DNA of 64,000 nucleotides. It comes from Olsenella uli DSM 7084. GTDB lineage: Bacteria > Actinomycetota > Coriobacteriia > Coriobacteriales > Atopobiaceae. The notes beneath the pieces are model-generated. The model was not told the DNA's origin and made no database searches. It worked only from the letters and a program-made list of their open reading frames with translations. Shown piece by piece: positions 24,690 to 33,222 of this stretch. The first letter of the stretch is position 1, and each line of letters begins with the position of its first letter. The stretch is taken from NCBI RefSeq assembly GCF_000143845.1, contig NC_014363.1, positions 481,186 through 545,185 on the forward strand, read 5' to 3'. A program made the position numbers and the translations under genes.

Positions 24690-25388
24690 ATGGACCGCTA
24701 TCTTGAGGCGACGCCCCTGCTTGACTTCCATGATCGCCGGATTCAGGGTCTTTTGGCGAGACGAGGCTGGCGGACCCTGTCCACGCCCACGTGCATGCGG
24801 GCCATCTACGACTTCGTGCGAGATGAGATCCTCTTTGGCTACAACGAGGATGACAACATCCCTGCTTCGCAGGTGCTTCTCGAGGGCTATGGTCAGTGCA
24901 ACACCAAGGCCACCCTGTGCATGGCCCTGTTCCGGGCCTGTGGCATTCCCTGCAGGATCCATGGCTTCACGATCGACAAGCGCCTGCAAAAGGGCGTGAT
25001 GATGGGCTTGGTTTACCGCAAGGCTCCCGCACACGTCTTGCACAGCTGGGTGGAAGCCTGCCTTGATGGGTGCTGGTACCAACTTGAGGGCCTGATATTG
25101 GACTCGGCCTACCTGCAGAAGCTCCAGGCGCGCTTTTCAGGTCATGGGGGACCGTTCTGCGGCTTCGGCGTCGCCACGGCAGACCTTCAGCATCCCCAGG
25201 TGGATTTCGACCTATGCGACACTTATATCCAGCGAGACGGCATAGACCAGGACTTCGGCCTGTACGACAGCCCGGACGACCTCTACGCCCACCATCGCCA
25301 GGCAATGAGCCCCCTGAAGCGCTGTGCCTACCAGCACCTGGGTCGTCGGCAGATGAACCGCAAGGTACGCCAGATCCGCGAGGGCTAG
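24690..25388 (+). CDS. Transglutaminase-like cysteine protein
   Basis: 232 residues from ATG 24690, preceded by GGGGAGGCTGAGAAAGG. The transglutaminase core is clear: Cys70 in EGYGQCNTKATL, His118 in VLHSWVEACLDG and an acidic residue in the following WYQLEGLILD. No signal peptide, so it acts in the cytosol; such proteins cut or cross-link peptides, but the substrate is unknown. The frame is open upstream to 24474 without homology. A 10-base hairpin (GCCCACCAGC, at about 25454) lies after the gene. Confidence 0.75.
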   Translation: MDRYLEATPLLDFHDRRIQGLLARRGWRTLSTPTCMRAIYDFVRDEILFGYNEDDNIPASQVLLEGYGQCNTKATLCMALFRACGIPCRIHGFTIDKRLQKGVMMGLVYRKAPAHVLHSWVEACLDGCWYQLEGLILDSAYLQKLQARFSGHGGPFCGFGVATADLQHPQVDFDLCDTYIQRDGIDQDFGLYDSPDDLYAHHRQAMSPLKRCAYQHLGRRQMNRKVRQIREG

Positions 25389-25469
25389 GGCAAATCGGGC
25401 AGCCTCTGGAGGACTTGTCGGCATCTTCGGGGCATGTTGCGAATCGTTTCGGTGCCGGATCGCCCACCA

Positions 25470-25680
25470 GCTTATTTGGCTGGTGGGCGCACGCCCGCCG
25501 CTTCTCCTCGGGCGCGACGTCCAAGCCGTACTCGGCGAAGAAGCGCGGCTGGAGCGAGAACCACACGCTCTCCGAGCCCACGAGGACGTCGTTCATGTCG
25601 AAGATGACGGTGCGAACGGTCGTGCCCGGGACCGCAGGCCGATCAGACGGAGCTTTCGAGGGGCTAGTAGTCGTAGGCAT
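25470..25680 (-). pseudogene. HAD-superfamily phosphatase, N-terminal fragment
   Basis: The reverse strand from ATG 25680 reads RTVIFDMNDVLVGSESVWFS then PRFFAEYGLDVAPEEKRRAC. This is the start of a beta-phosphoglucomutase-like HAD protein, but the nucleophile block DxD is changed to DMN and homology ends near 25480. The fragment overlaps the end of the GntR gene. Confidence 0.6.
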
Positions 25681-26443
25681 ATCCTCCACGGTCCCCCCTC
25701 GTGTAGCTGCACGCGTACTCGATCGCCTGGCCGAGCGCGTCGTACGAGACGCACTCCAGAAGCAGCGCCGCCGATCCGGCCGCGACGCCCAGGAGGCCCG
25801 CGTCACGCCCTCCCAGCTCCACGATGTCGAGCTTCTCCTGCGTCTGCGCGACCATATGGCCGAGGTGCCTGTACGTCTCGTACAGGCTGAAGACCTGGAT
25901 GTCCACGTCCTCCACGCCAGGTAGGATGGATAGCGGTACCAGCGTGTTCTCGATGGTCAGCGGCTCGGCGTCCACGCTGTTGAGACGGCGCAGGCTGTAT
26001 AGCAGGTCGTCTGGCCTGATGCCGAAGAGCCACGCATAGTACTCACCCGCGCGACGCTTCCTGCGTGAGAGTACGCGCACCGACGGCTTGCGTCCTAGGA
26101 TGCGGGCCGTCTCGCGGAAGCCGCCTCGTGAGGTGCCCTCCGGATCGAGCAGCCCCGGGGTCACGAAGGTGCCCTTGCCTTGGATGCGACGGACGCGGCC
26201 CTGGTCTACGAGTCCGTCGGTGGCATTACGAATCGTGAGCCGCGTCGTGCCGAACTCGGAGGCGAGGTCGTTCTCGGAGGGCAGCGCGGCACCCACGGCG
26301 TAGGCGCCGCGCTCGATACGCTCGGCGAGCGCACGTCGGACGCGTAGGTACGATGGCATATCTGTGTCGGGAGTCGAGACGGGTGCGTCCCCTTGGCCAC
26401 CCCGGGCGATCGTGGTGCGGGCCCCCGCTATGACCTCAGCCAT
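25664..26443 (-). CDS. GntR/HutC-family regulator (UTRA domain), copy 1
   Basis: 259 residues; GGAGGTG precedes ATG 26443. Winged HTH at 30-95 (YLRVRRALAERIERG, LPSENDLASEFGTTRLTIRN, GKGTFVTP) followed by a UTRA ligand domain (YYAWLFGIRPDDLLYSLRRL, GVAAGSAALLLECVSYD, ACSYTRGDRGGYAYDY). It starts within the end of the second GntR gene (16-base overlap), so both are co-transcribed with the SIS protein gene upstream. It probably senses a phosphorylated sugar intermediate of the locus. Confidence 0.9.
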   Translation of the reverse strand: MAEVIAGARTTIARGGQGDAPVSTPDTDMPSYLRVRRALAERIERGAYAVGAALPSENDLASEFGTTRLTIRNATDGLVDQGRVRRIQGKGTFVTPGLLDPEGTSRGGFRETARILGRKPSVRVLSRRKRRAGEYYAWLFGIRPDDLLYSLRRLNSVDAEPLTIENTLVPLSILPGVEDVDIQVFSLYETYRHLGHMVAQTQEKLDIVELGGRDAGLLGVAAGSAALLLECVSYDALGQAIEYACSYTRGDRGGYAYDY

Positions 26444-27249
26444 GCTGTGTTCACCTCCACATGCACGTCGTCCGTCTCGTCCTCGACGCTTGCGAAGCGG
26501 TAGCGACTTGGGAGAATCACGGACGTGACGTACTCCACCGTGACCCCGTCCTCGGTGCGTGCGAGGCTACGCTCGAAGAAGGCCGGCTCTCCGACGCGCG
26601 CCCCCAACACGTCGGCCTCACCCTCGTTGACCTGCGTGATGCTTACGCGCTGGTAGCCACGGACGGGTATGATGCCGTACTCTTCCTCGAGGACGGCGTA
26701 GAGGCTCTCTCGGCTGAAGTCGTGCCGATCGATGTCCGGGCAGAGCGCAACGTTGACGCGGGCCGTCTCAATGCCCACGGGCTCGTCGTCGGCTGTCCGC
26801 ATCCGGCGCAGGACGAAGGTCGCGGCGCCGGCGGCAATCCCGAGGTGGTTGGCGACGCCTTCGTCGGAGGCCGTGATTCGGGCCTCCAGCACGCGCGAGC
26901 CAGGCCTCATGCCTGCCTCGCGAACCGTGTCGGAGAAGGACCCGGAGCATTGGAAGACGGACTGCGGCTTGCGAGCACAGACGTATGTGCCCGATCCCTG
27001 GCGACTCTCCAGCTCGTGCTGGCTCACGAGTATCGCGATGCCAGCCCGTAGGGCCGTGCGCGAGACGCCTAGCCGACGGCTCAATTCACGCTCGACGGGC
27101 AGACGGTCGCCTGCGCCAAGCTCCTGGCTGTGTATCAGCCACTCGATGCCCTCGACGGCACGGTCCTTGGGCGGTATGGCATACGGGTCTCGCACGTGCG
27201 GGCCTCCCTCCTTGTGGGGCGAGCGTCTCGGGTGCCGTTCCCATGGCAT
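26428..27249 (-). CDS. GntR/HutC-family regulator (UTRA domain), copy 2
   Basis: 273 residues read from ATG 27249 (AAAGG upstream). HTH: GDRLPVERELSRRLGVSRTA, then GSGTYVCARKP; UTRA: VREAGMRPGSRVLEARITAS, HLGIAAGAATFVLRRMRTAD, YVTSVILPSRYRFASVEDE. The two regulators share fold but little sequence. Having two tandem UTRA regulators in one sugar locus suggests that they answer to two different metabolites or act at different operators (see 29201-29368). Confidence 0.88.
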   Translation of the reverse strand: MPWERHPRRSPHKEGGPHVRDPYAIPPKDRAVEGIEWLIHSQELGAGDRLPVERELSRRLGVSRTALRAGIAILVSQHELESRQGSGTYVCARKPQSVFQCSGSFSDTVREAGMRPGSRVLEARITASDEGVANHLGIAAGAATFVLRRMRTADDEPVGIETARVNVALCPDIDRHDFSRESLYAVLEEEYGIIPVRGYQRVSITQVNEGEADVLGARVGEPAFFERSLARTEDGVTVEYVTSVILPSRYRFASVEDETDDVHVEVNTAWLRS

Positions 27250-27378
27250 AGGGGTGCCTTTCGGTGGCGGCGTCCAGGGGTTCGCTTCGCCTTGCGTTAC
27301 CCCAACCTTAGCAACTCTACCCTCCTGCAAGCCACGGGGAAGACGCCCCTCGACGCCTTCCCCGTGGCTTGGGCCTCC

Positions 27379-28524
27379 TCAGAGGTACGGCATGAACCGG
27401 AGGATGTCGTTCGTCTTGGACGGCACGAGGTCCTCGGTCTCGGCCACTAGGGGCAGCTCGTCCCACGACCCCTTCTCCTCTGTCGCCCGGTAGGCGATGA
27501 TCTGGAAGAAGGGCAGCAGGTAGAGCGGTAACAGAAGCGGGTCAGCGGGACGCTCCTCCGGGAGAGGGAAGACGTTGCCGTCCGTACCGGCAGCCCCGTC
27601 CGTCGCGGTGGCGGTGAGCAGGAATGCGTGGTCGGTCACGTGGCGGCAGGCCCGGTACAGGGCCACCATGCGCTCGTGGCCCCGTGCGAGGTCGTCTACC
27701 AGAAAGACGGTGTATGCGGGCGTCATCTGGAGGTTAGGACCATGGTTGAACTCCTCGGCCTCATAGGCGAAGGCCGGGACCTTGACCGTCTCGCCGAGCT
27801 TGAGCGCACCCTCCAGCGCGACGCCCCAGGCCTGGTCGAAGCCGAGCACGTAGCACGGACCCATGCCCAACAAGTCGCGACGGTGTGTCCGGTAGAACTT
27901 GTCTGCGCTGGCCTGCAGGGCGCGATGGGCCTCAGGTACGAGCCTCATCTGAGCGAGGGTCGCGTCCCGTTCCCCGTTCCCCATCCGTCCGGTGGCCACG
28001 GCTGCGTCAAGTGCGAAGAGCATCAGGTACTGCGCGAGCGTCACGACCCCCTTCGTGACGTAGCCCACCTGCTCCTCTCCGCAGCCGAAGTCGAAGACGG
28101 CATCCGCATGGCTGTGCACCTCCGCCTCAGGGTTCGCCGTGAGGGCGAGGGCGGGGGCGCCCGTCCCCCGCAGACGGTCCAACACGGCGAGGGCGTTCGT
28201 CGAGCAACCCGATTGGGTCACGACCAGGTGGAAGGTGCCGCGCACGGGGAAGGTTTCGGAGACGAGGCACGTCCCTGGTGTGGACACCGTCACGCGCGCT
28301 CCCAGCGCCCGTCGCATCAGCGGTGCCGCGCACTCCGCCGCGTTGCGGCTTGACCCGCAGGCCACGAGCACCACGTTTCCGGTTGACGTCCCGTCGGATG
28401 ACTCGGCGACGTAGCGCGCGACGAGCGGGCCGCACAACGTCTCGTGGTTGGTGAGAGCGCACTCGAGAGCCTCGGGAGACTCATGCACGTAGTCGAGCAT
28501 CGTCGGGTGCTTCTCGGTAGTCAT
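27379..28524 (-). CDS. SIS-domain sugar isomerase/deglycase (GfrE/FrlB-like)
   Basis: 381 residues; GGGAGGT precedes ATG 28524. Two SIS domains like the isomerase half of GlmS: VVLVACGSSRNAAECAAPLM and VVTQSGCSTNALAVLDRL in the first, YVLGFDQAWGVALEGALKLG with EAEEFNHGP in the second. In Gfr and Frl pathways such enzymes split 6-phospho-glycated amino acids into sugar phosphate and amino acid. A second SIS protein, at 29401, and a mannose-type PTS support that role. The 28521 gene overlaps its start by ATGA. Exact substrate unknown. Confidence 0.8.
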   Translation of the reverse strand: MTTEKHPTMLDYVHESPEALECALTNHETLCGPLVARYVAESSDGTSTGNVVLVACGSSRNAAECAAPLMRRALGARVTVSTPGTCLVSETFPVRGTFHLVVTQSGCSTNALAVLDRLRGTGAPALALTANPEAEVHSHADAVFDFGCGEEQVGYVTKGVVTLAQYLMLFALDAAVATGRMGNGERDATLAQMRLVPEAHRALQASADKFYRTHRRDLLGMGPCYVLGFDQAWGVALEGALKLGETVKVPAFAYEAEEFNHGPNLQMTPAYTVFLVDDLARGHERMVALYRACRHVTDHAFLLTATATDGAAGTDGNVFPLPEERPADPLLLPLYLLPFFQIIAYRATEEKGSWDELPLVAETEDLVPSKTNDILRFMPYL

Positions 28525-29129
28525 AATCTGGACCTCCCATGCTTCTTCTGGGCGTTCCTCCTGATCGACGAGGCCTTGTCGGCTGAGCTGCCGCCGTCGG
28601 GTGCCGCGCCGTGTTCGGTGCTCCTCTCGCTGACCGCCGTCCGTGCGCTCACGATCATCGCGTCGAAGGTCTCCTTGACGTGGTCGGCGGCGGCTCTGAG
28701 CTCGTGGTACACCGGTGAGGAGCGTCGTGTGGGACGCGTGATGTAGGGCAGCTGAATCGTCACGTCGGCTCCATGCACCGCGATGACGACGCCGAGCGAG
28801 AAGCACCTGTCGCCACGTTTGGACGCGTTCGCCTGCGAGTAGCGCATCGGGTTTGCCACAAGCGAGGCGAGACTACCCTCGCGCTCTATCCGGGTGCGCT
28901 CCGCGGCACCGTCGTCGTCCGCCACGCGGCACGCAAGGACGTCCTCGAAGGAGTAGATGCGCGGTGACGCCCCAGACAGGCGCACCGCCCAGCGGTGATG
29001 CCCTCGGTCGAGGTAGATGCTGGGGGCAGGTACGAGCGCGGGCGGCTCGTAGAGCACCTCATCTACGGTGAAGTTGGTTCCCGCGAAGAAGCGCTGCGGG
29101 TCCTTGCCGCCGAATGCCGCCATAGGCAT
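28521..29129 (-). CDS. Uncharacterised protein of the glycated-compound locus
   Basis: 202 residues; GGAGGGAGGG precedes ATG 29129. Core: PSIYLDRGHHRWAVRLSG, YSFEDVLACRVADDDG, CFSLGVVIAVHGADVTIQLP and an Ala/Ser-rich charged tail. The beta-rich part recalls, from memory, the region found downstream of small zinc ribbons in DUF4428-type proteins, but no zinc ribbon is present. Its stop overlaps the SIS gene start (ATGA), so the two are translated together. Function unknown. Confidence 0.7.
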   Translation of the reverse strand: MPMAAFGGKDPQRFFAGTNFTVDEVLYEPPALVPAPSIYLDRGHHRWAVRLSGASPRIYSFEDVLACRVADDDGAAERTRIEREGSLASLVANPMRYSQANASKRGDRCFSLGVVIAVHGADVTIQLPYITRPTRRSSPVYHELRAAADHVKETFDAMIVSARTAVSERSTEHGAAPDGGSSADKASSIRRNAQKKHGRSRL

Positions 29130-29200
29130 TCCCTCCCTCCTGACGCACGGCGCATGCATGCGCCGTGCGCGTATGTCGTGCGACGAACTAGATAGGTAAG

Positions 29201-29368
29201 AAAAACCTCATACCAATCTGCTCATATTGTGCCATAGAATGACTTGTTGAAATTTAAGACCATTTACCGATGGTGGACTGCCGTTCACCCAGGAAGGATC
29301 CGTTCCCAGGAATTGGTCTGAAAAAGGCATTATCTTATCAAGTCAAGATCACAGATTGGTATGAAAAA
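29201..29368. promoter_or_regulatory. Divergent control region with three GATTGGTATGA-type sites
   Basis: Copies: reverse strand 29201-29218 (GATTGGTATGAGGTTTTT), forward 29311-29325 (AATTGGTCTGAAAAA) and forward 29354-29368 (GATTGGTATGAAAAA). They lie between the leftward SIS/GntR genes and the rightward PTS operon, one near each start. They are probably operators of one of the two GntR regulators; I could not place -35/-10 boxes with confidence. Confidence 0.6.
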
Positions 29369-29400
29369 GACAAAACTTGACTCTGAAGGGAGCATATACG

Positions 29401-30462
29401 ATGGCAGTGACCGAGAATGTGGAGATCATGCACTTCGACCAGGAGGGATACTTGGCCGGTGGTGCTGCGGCAGCGGCCGCCGGTGACGTGATGGAGGGCT
29501 TTGCCGACCGCGTGGCGGCTGAGGGCTACGACGCGATCTTCCTGCTGGGAGTCGGCGGGACCTGGGACGAGTTCATGCAGCTCGAGTACTTCATGAATAA
29601 ATACGGTGACAAGGACCTGGAGTGCTACCTCATCCACGCCGCTGAGTTCAACGTGTCCGGCCATAGGCGCATGACCAACCGATCGGTCGTGCTTACCGCC
29701 TCGGAGTCTGGGACCACCCCCGAGGTGCTCGAGGCCGTGCGCAAGCTCAAGGACATGGGCGTCCGGGTGTTTGCCATGACCAAGCCCGACGGCAAGATCG
29801 GCCAGGCTGTGGGCGCCGAGAACTGCCTCGACATGGCGTCAGACCATGCCGACGGCGGCTGCGAGATGGGCTACTACCTCGCGGACCGCTTTGGCCTCAA
29901 GCTCCTCAACCTGCGCGGCTGCTTCCCCAAGTACCACGAGTTCGTCGAGCAGACTCGTGGCATCTGGCCCGCCTTCCTCGACATTCGCAAGCAGTTCGAG
30001 CCCAAGGCCGAGGCGTTCGCTCGCTCGTACGCACTCGCGCCGTACACGATGTTCATCGGTTCCGGCGCCCTTTGGGGCGAGACGATCCTCTTCGCGATGT
30101 GCATCCTCGAGGAGATGCAGTGGAAGCGCACGCGCTACATCAGCTCGGCGGACTTCTTTCACGGGACTCTGGAGCTCGTCGAGCCGGGCGTGCCCGTCGT
30201 ACTCTTCAAGGGCGAGGACGAGTGCCGCAAGCTCGACGACCGTGTCGAGGCCTTCCTAAAGACCGGTCGCACCGGTGACGCCGACGTCACCGTCATCGAC
30301 ACGGCCGAGTATGCGCTGCCCGGTCTTGACCCGGACTTCCGTCCGCTGCTGAGCCCCTGGATTCTTTCCTCGATCATCACGGACCGTCTCTCGGCTTACT
30401 ACGAGCTCGTCACGAAGCACAACCTCGACTACCGCCGCTACTACCACCAGTTCGACTACTAA
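29401..30462 (+). CDS. SIS-domain deglycase (FrlB/GfrF-like), first gene of PTS operon
   Basis: 353 residues; GAAGGGAG precedes ATG 29401. Two SIS domains with YDAIFLLGVGGTWDEFMQLE, SVVLTASESGTTPEVLEAVR in the first and APYTMFIGSGALWGETILFA, SSADFFHGTLELVEPGVPVV in the second. This resembles fructoselysine-6-phosphate deglycase, which splits the phosphorylated Amadori compound to glucose-6-phosphate and lysine. It heads the operon with an FrlC-like epimerase and four PTS genes. A 9-base hairpin (30473-30505) before the next gene may trim or balance the message. Confidence 0.82.
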   Translation: MAVTENVEIMHFDQEGYLAGGAAAAAAGDVMEGFADRVAAEGYDAIFLLGVGGTWDEFMQLEYFMNKYGDKDLECYLIHAAEFNVSGHRRMTNRSVVLTASESGTTPEVLEAVRKLKDMGVRVFAMTKPDGKIGQAVGAENCLDMASDHADGGCEMGYYLADRFGLKLLNLRGCFPKYHEFVEQTRGIWPAFLDIRKQFEPKAEAFARSYALAPYTMFIGSGALWGETILFAMCILEEMQWKRTRYISSADFFHGTLELVEPGVPVVLFKGEDECRKLDDRVEAFLKTGRTGDADVTVIDTAEYALPGLDPDFRPLLSPWILSSIITDRLSAYYELVTKHNLDYRRYYHQFDY

Positions 30463-30472
30463 CGATGGGTGG

Positions 30473-30505
30473 GAGGGACCGTCTCTCCCAGCGAGGCGGT
30501 CCCTC
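30473..30505 (+). other. Intercistronic hairpin
   Basis: GAGGGACCG, 15-base loop, CGGTCCCTC, without a T-run. It lies between the deglycase and epimerase genes and may stabilise the upstream message or allow partial termination. Confidence 0.5.
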
Positions 30506-30529
30506 TTCCGGCTTTGGGAGGGGGTCCAT

Positions 30530-31384
30530 ATGCCAGCTCGCCTTGCGGCCATGAATTGCTCACATCGCTTCTTTGACCTGGAAGAGTTCTTTGCGAGTGC
30601 TGACGCCGCGGGCTTCGAGGGTGTGGAGCTCTGGACCGGCCCGATGCACTTCTTCATGGATGCACACGGGTACGATCCCGTCTCGCGCCTCGTGGGTCTG
30701 GAGAGGCGCTATGATCTCCCGATCATTGGGGTCTGCCCTGAACAGGCTAACCCCAAGCCGCACAATATCGCCGTGCGCGGTGAGACGGGACGGGCCCGCA
30801 CGCTTGCGTACTTCACAAATGCGCTCGAGGTGGCTCGCGAGCTAGGTGCGAGCCAGGTCGTCGTCACGAGCGGTTGGGGCTACCTTAACGAGCCAGTTGA
30901 GGTCGCCTGGGAGCGCAGCGTGACAATGCTCAGTGCCATAGCGCGGCGCGCCGAGGCGATAGGCGTACCGCTTGCGATTGAGGCGCTCCAACCCGACGAG
31001 TCCAACCTCGCGCATACGGCTGCCGACCTTTTGCGCCTCGTGGCCGAGGTGGACTCGCCCGCCCTCGGTGTCTGCCTTGACCTGGGCGCGATGGCCGTTG
31101 CTGGTGACACGATCGAGGGCTACTTCGCGACCTTCGCCGGCCGCATCATCCACGTGCACTTCGTTGACGTGGGGCACGGTATGACGCACCTCGCCTGGGG
31201 CGACGGCGAGAGGGACATGACCTCCGACCTCGCTGCACTTGCGCGCTGTGGCTACGAGGGGTGGCTCTCGTCCGAGACGGTGGACCCCGAGCGTTTCGCA
31301 GGTCCGGCTGCCGCCGACGCCCAGACTATGGCCGCGTTCCGTACGGCCCAGGAACAGCTTCGAAGGGGGGTGAGGCATCTGTGA
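30530..31384 (+). CDS. FrlC-like sugar-phosphate isomerase/epimerase (TIM barrel)
   Basis: 284 residues; GGGAGGGGG precedes ATG 30530. AP-endonuclease-2 type TIM barrel: AAMNCSHRFFDLEEFFASAD at the start, AGFEGVELWTGP, QVVVTSGWGYL, LAIEALQPDESNL with the metal Glu, LGVCLDLGAMAVAG with Asp, IIHVHFVDVG with His and GWLSSETVDP with the last Glu. FrlC interconverts fructoselysine and psicoselysine, so the locus may accept both epimers. Its stop overlaps the start of the EIIA gene (GTGA). Confidence 0.82.
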   Translation: MPARLAAMNCSHRFFDLEEFFASADAAGFEGVELWTGPMHFFMDAHGYDPVSRLVGLERRYDLPIIGVCPEQANPKPHNIAVRGETGRARTLAYFTNALEVARELGASQVVVTSGWGYLNEPVEVAWERSVTMLSAIARRAEAIGVPLAIEALQPDESNLAHTAADLLRLVAEVDSPALGVCLDLGAMAVAGDTIEGYFATFAGRIIHVHFVDVGHGMTHLAWGDGERDMTSDLAALARCGYEGWLSSETVDPERFAGPAAADAQTMAAFRTAQEQLRRGVRHL

Positions 31385-31803
31385 GACAGATCGTCATCGC
31401 AACCCACACGCACCTCGCGGCGGGACTGGCTGAGGCTGTGACGTTCCTCGCGGGAGAGCACGGCAACGTCCGCGTTCTCAATCTCTTTGTCGACGGCGAG
31501 GACGATGTGGCGGCAGCGGCCCGGCGCGTCATCGACCAGACGCCCTCAGGCGACGACCTCGTCGTCTGTACGGACCTGCTCGGTGGCTCGGTCAACAACG
31601 AGTTCGCCAAGCTCGCTCAGATCGACCCGCGCATCCTGCTTGTTACGAACGCAAACCTGCCTGTCGTTCTACAGCTCGTGCTTGCTGCCGGTGACGAGCC
31701 CACCGTCGAGCTCGTCCGACAGGTTGTGAGCGCCGAGGAGTCGAGGCCCGTCCTCGTGAATGACCTCCTGGTCGCCGAGTCGGACGGTGAGGACGAGTTC
31801 TAG
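31381..31803 (+). CDS. PTS EIIA, mannose family
   Basis: 140 residues with GTG start at 31381 behind GGGGGGTGAG. The N-terminal ATHTHLAAGLAEAV carries the phospho-histidine (His9 by alignment with Man-family IIA), and DLLGGSVNNEF is the family's second conserved block. Soluble dimeric phosphocarrier that receives phosphate from HPr and passes it to the separate EIIB. Overlaps frlC-like gene by four bases. Confidence 0.92.
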   Translation: MRQIVIATHTHLAAGLAEAVTFLAGEHGNVRVLNLFVDGEDDVAAAARRVIDQTPSGDDLVVCTDLLGGSVNNEFAKLAQIDPRILLVTNANLPVVLQLVLAAGDEPTVELVRQVVSAEESRPVLVNDLLVAESDGEDEF

Positions 31804-31875
31804 CGGGACGACGCCGACCTATGCGACACGCACCGCCAGCATGTCACGTACACGCATCCCTGGGGAGGGAGCACA

Positions 31876-32352
31876 ATGATTCTACTCACTCGTGTGGACC
31901 ACCGGCTGCTCCACGGTCAGGTGGCCGTTTCGTGGGTCAACGGTCTCAAGGCCAACTGCGTCTTCGTCGTGGGCGATCACGTCGCCAACGACCCTGTGTG
32001 GAAGACGACGCTCAGGCTGGGCAAGCCTGCTGGTTGCAAGCTCGTGGTCAAGGACATGGCCCGTGCAATCGAGTCGTTGAAGTCGGGCGTCACCGACAAG
32101 TACCGGATGATCATCTGCGTCGGATCGATCGCCGAGGCCAAGCAGCTCGCCGAGGGCTACCAGAAGATCCGCTCGATCAACCTCGGCAACACCAAGGAGA
32201 GCCCCACCACCCGAACGCTCACGAAGCAGGTCTTCGTGGAGCCGGATGAGGAGCAAATGCTGCGCGATATGGCGGCCGACGGCATCGAGCTGGAGTACCG
32301 CGCCCTCGCCGACGATCCCAAAGTCGACGTCGCAAAGCTTCTCGATGAGTAG
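31876..32352 (+). CDS. PTS EIIB, mannose family
   Basis: 158 residues. MILLTRVDHRLLHGQVAVSW contains the phospho-histidine of Man-type IIB (HGQ, His14), and VKDMARAIESLKSG and RSINLGNTKESP are family patches. Phosphorylates the incoming sugar moiety, here probably on the 6-hydroxyl of a glycated amino acid. Start fixed by GGGAGGGAG. Confidence 0.92.
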   Translation: MILLTRVDHRLLHGQVAVSWVNGLKANCVFVVGDHVANDPVWKTTLRLGKPAGCKLVVKDMARAIESLKSGVTDKYRMIICVGSIAEAKQLAEGYQKIRSINLGNTKESPTTRTLTKQVFVEPDEEQMLRDMAADGIELEYRALADDPKVDVAKLLDE

Positions 32353-32448
32353 GGAGTTACGTGTGGGAGGGCATCGCGCAAGCACGATGCGCGACGTCCG
32401 ACTCGTGCGAGGATCGCAGGTCATGCAACACACAGAACGGAGGAGGCA

Positions 32449-33222
32449 ATGCTTGGCACATCTTTGATGCTGGGAATCGTATACTGGACCTTTGCGTACT
32501 TCGATTACCAACTTGGCACGCTCTACGCCTTCAGGCCCATCGTGGTCGCCCCAGTCGTTGGGGCCTTGCTCGGTGACGTCCAGACGGGCCTGGCCATTGG
32601 GGCGAGCTTGGAGCTGCTCTTCATGGGGTCGGTCTCGATTGGCGCCTATGTTCCGCCCGACGCCACGGCGTCAGCCGTCCTCTGCACCGCGTACGTGATC
32701 CTCACCGGTATCGAGCCCGCGGTGGCCGTCGGTCTCGCGATGCCCGTGGGGACGTTGCTCGGTGCCCTCGAGAACCTTCTCCAGCCGCTCCAGAACTGGC
32801 TGCTCGCCTTCATCCCCAAGTTCGCGCGGGAGGGCGCCAGCCGCAAGATTATGGCTCTGCACTGGGCAGTCGGCTTGGTTACTGCCCCAATCTACATTGC
32901 TGCCATCACAGCCTCCGTCTACTTTGGGTCGGACGCCGTCAACTGGCTCGTGGAGGTCATCCCCGCCTTCGTGCTCGACGGCTTTGCCTGCGCGGCAAAC
33001 ATTCTGCCCGTCATGGGCTTCGCGATGCTCGCCCGCATGATCCTGACGAAGCAGCTCGTCCCGTTCTACTTCCTGGGCTTCCTACTCACTGCCTACCTCA
33101 ACGTCCCAGTACTTGGCGTGGCGCTGCTCGCGATCATCATCGCGATCGAGAAGCTCGACCTGTTCAACAACAACCCTGAGCCCGCGCTCGCCGTAGAGGG
33201 GGATGACGACGATGACTTCTGA
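32449..33222 (+). CDS. PTS EIIC, mannose family
   Basis: 257 residues, integral membrane. Family hallmarks: RPIVVAPVVGALLGDVQTGL and GASLELLFMGSVSIGAYVPP near the start, then several hydrophobic helices and an acidic tail (EGDDDDDF). Start ATG 32449 follows GGAGGAGGC. The 3' end overlaps the EIID gene. Confidence 0.92.
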   Translation: MLGTSLMLGIVYWTFAYFDYQLGTLYAFRPIVVAPVVGALLGDVQTGLAIGASLELLFMGSVSIGAYVPPDATASAVLCTAYVILTGIEPAVAVGLAMPVGTLLGALENLLQPLQNWLLAFIPKFAREGASRKIMALHWAVGLVTAPIYIAAITASVYFGSDAVNWLVEVIPAFVLDGFACAANILPVMGFAMLARMILTKQLVPFYFLGFLLTAYLNVPVLGVALLAIIIAIEKLDLFNNNPEPALAVEGDDDDDF

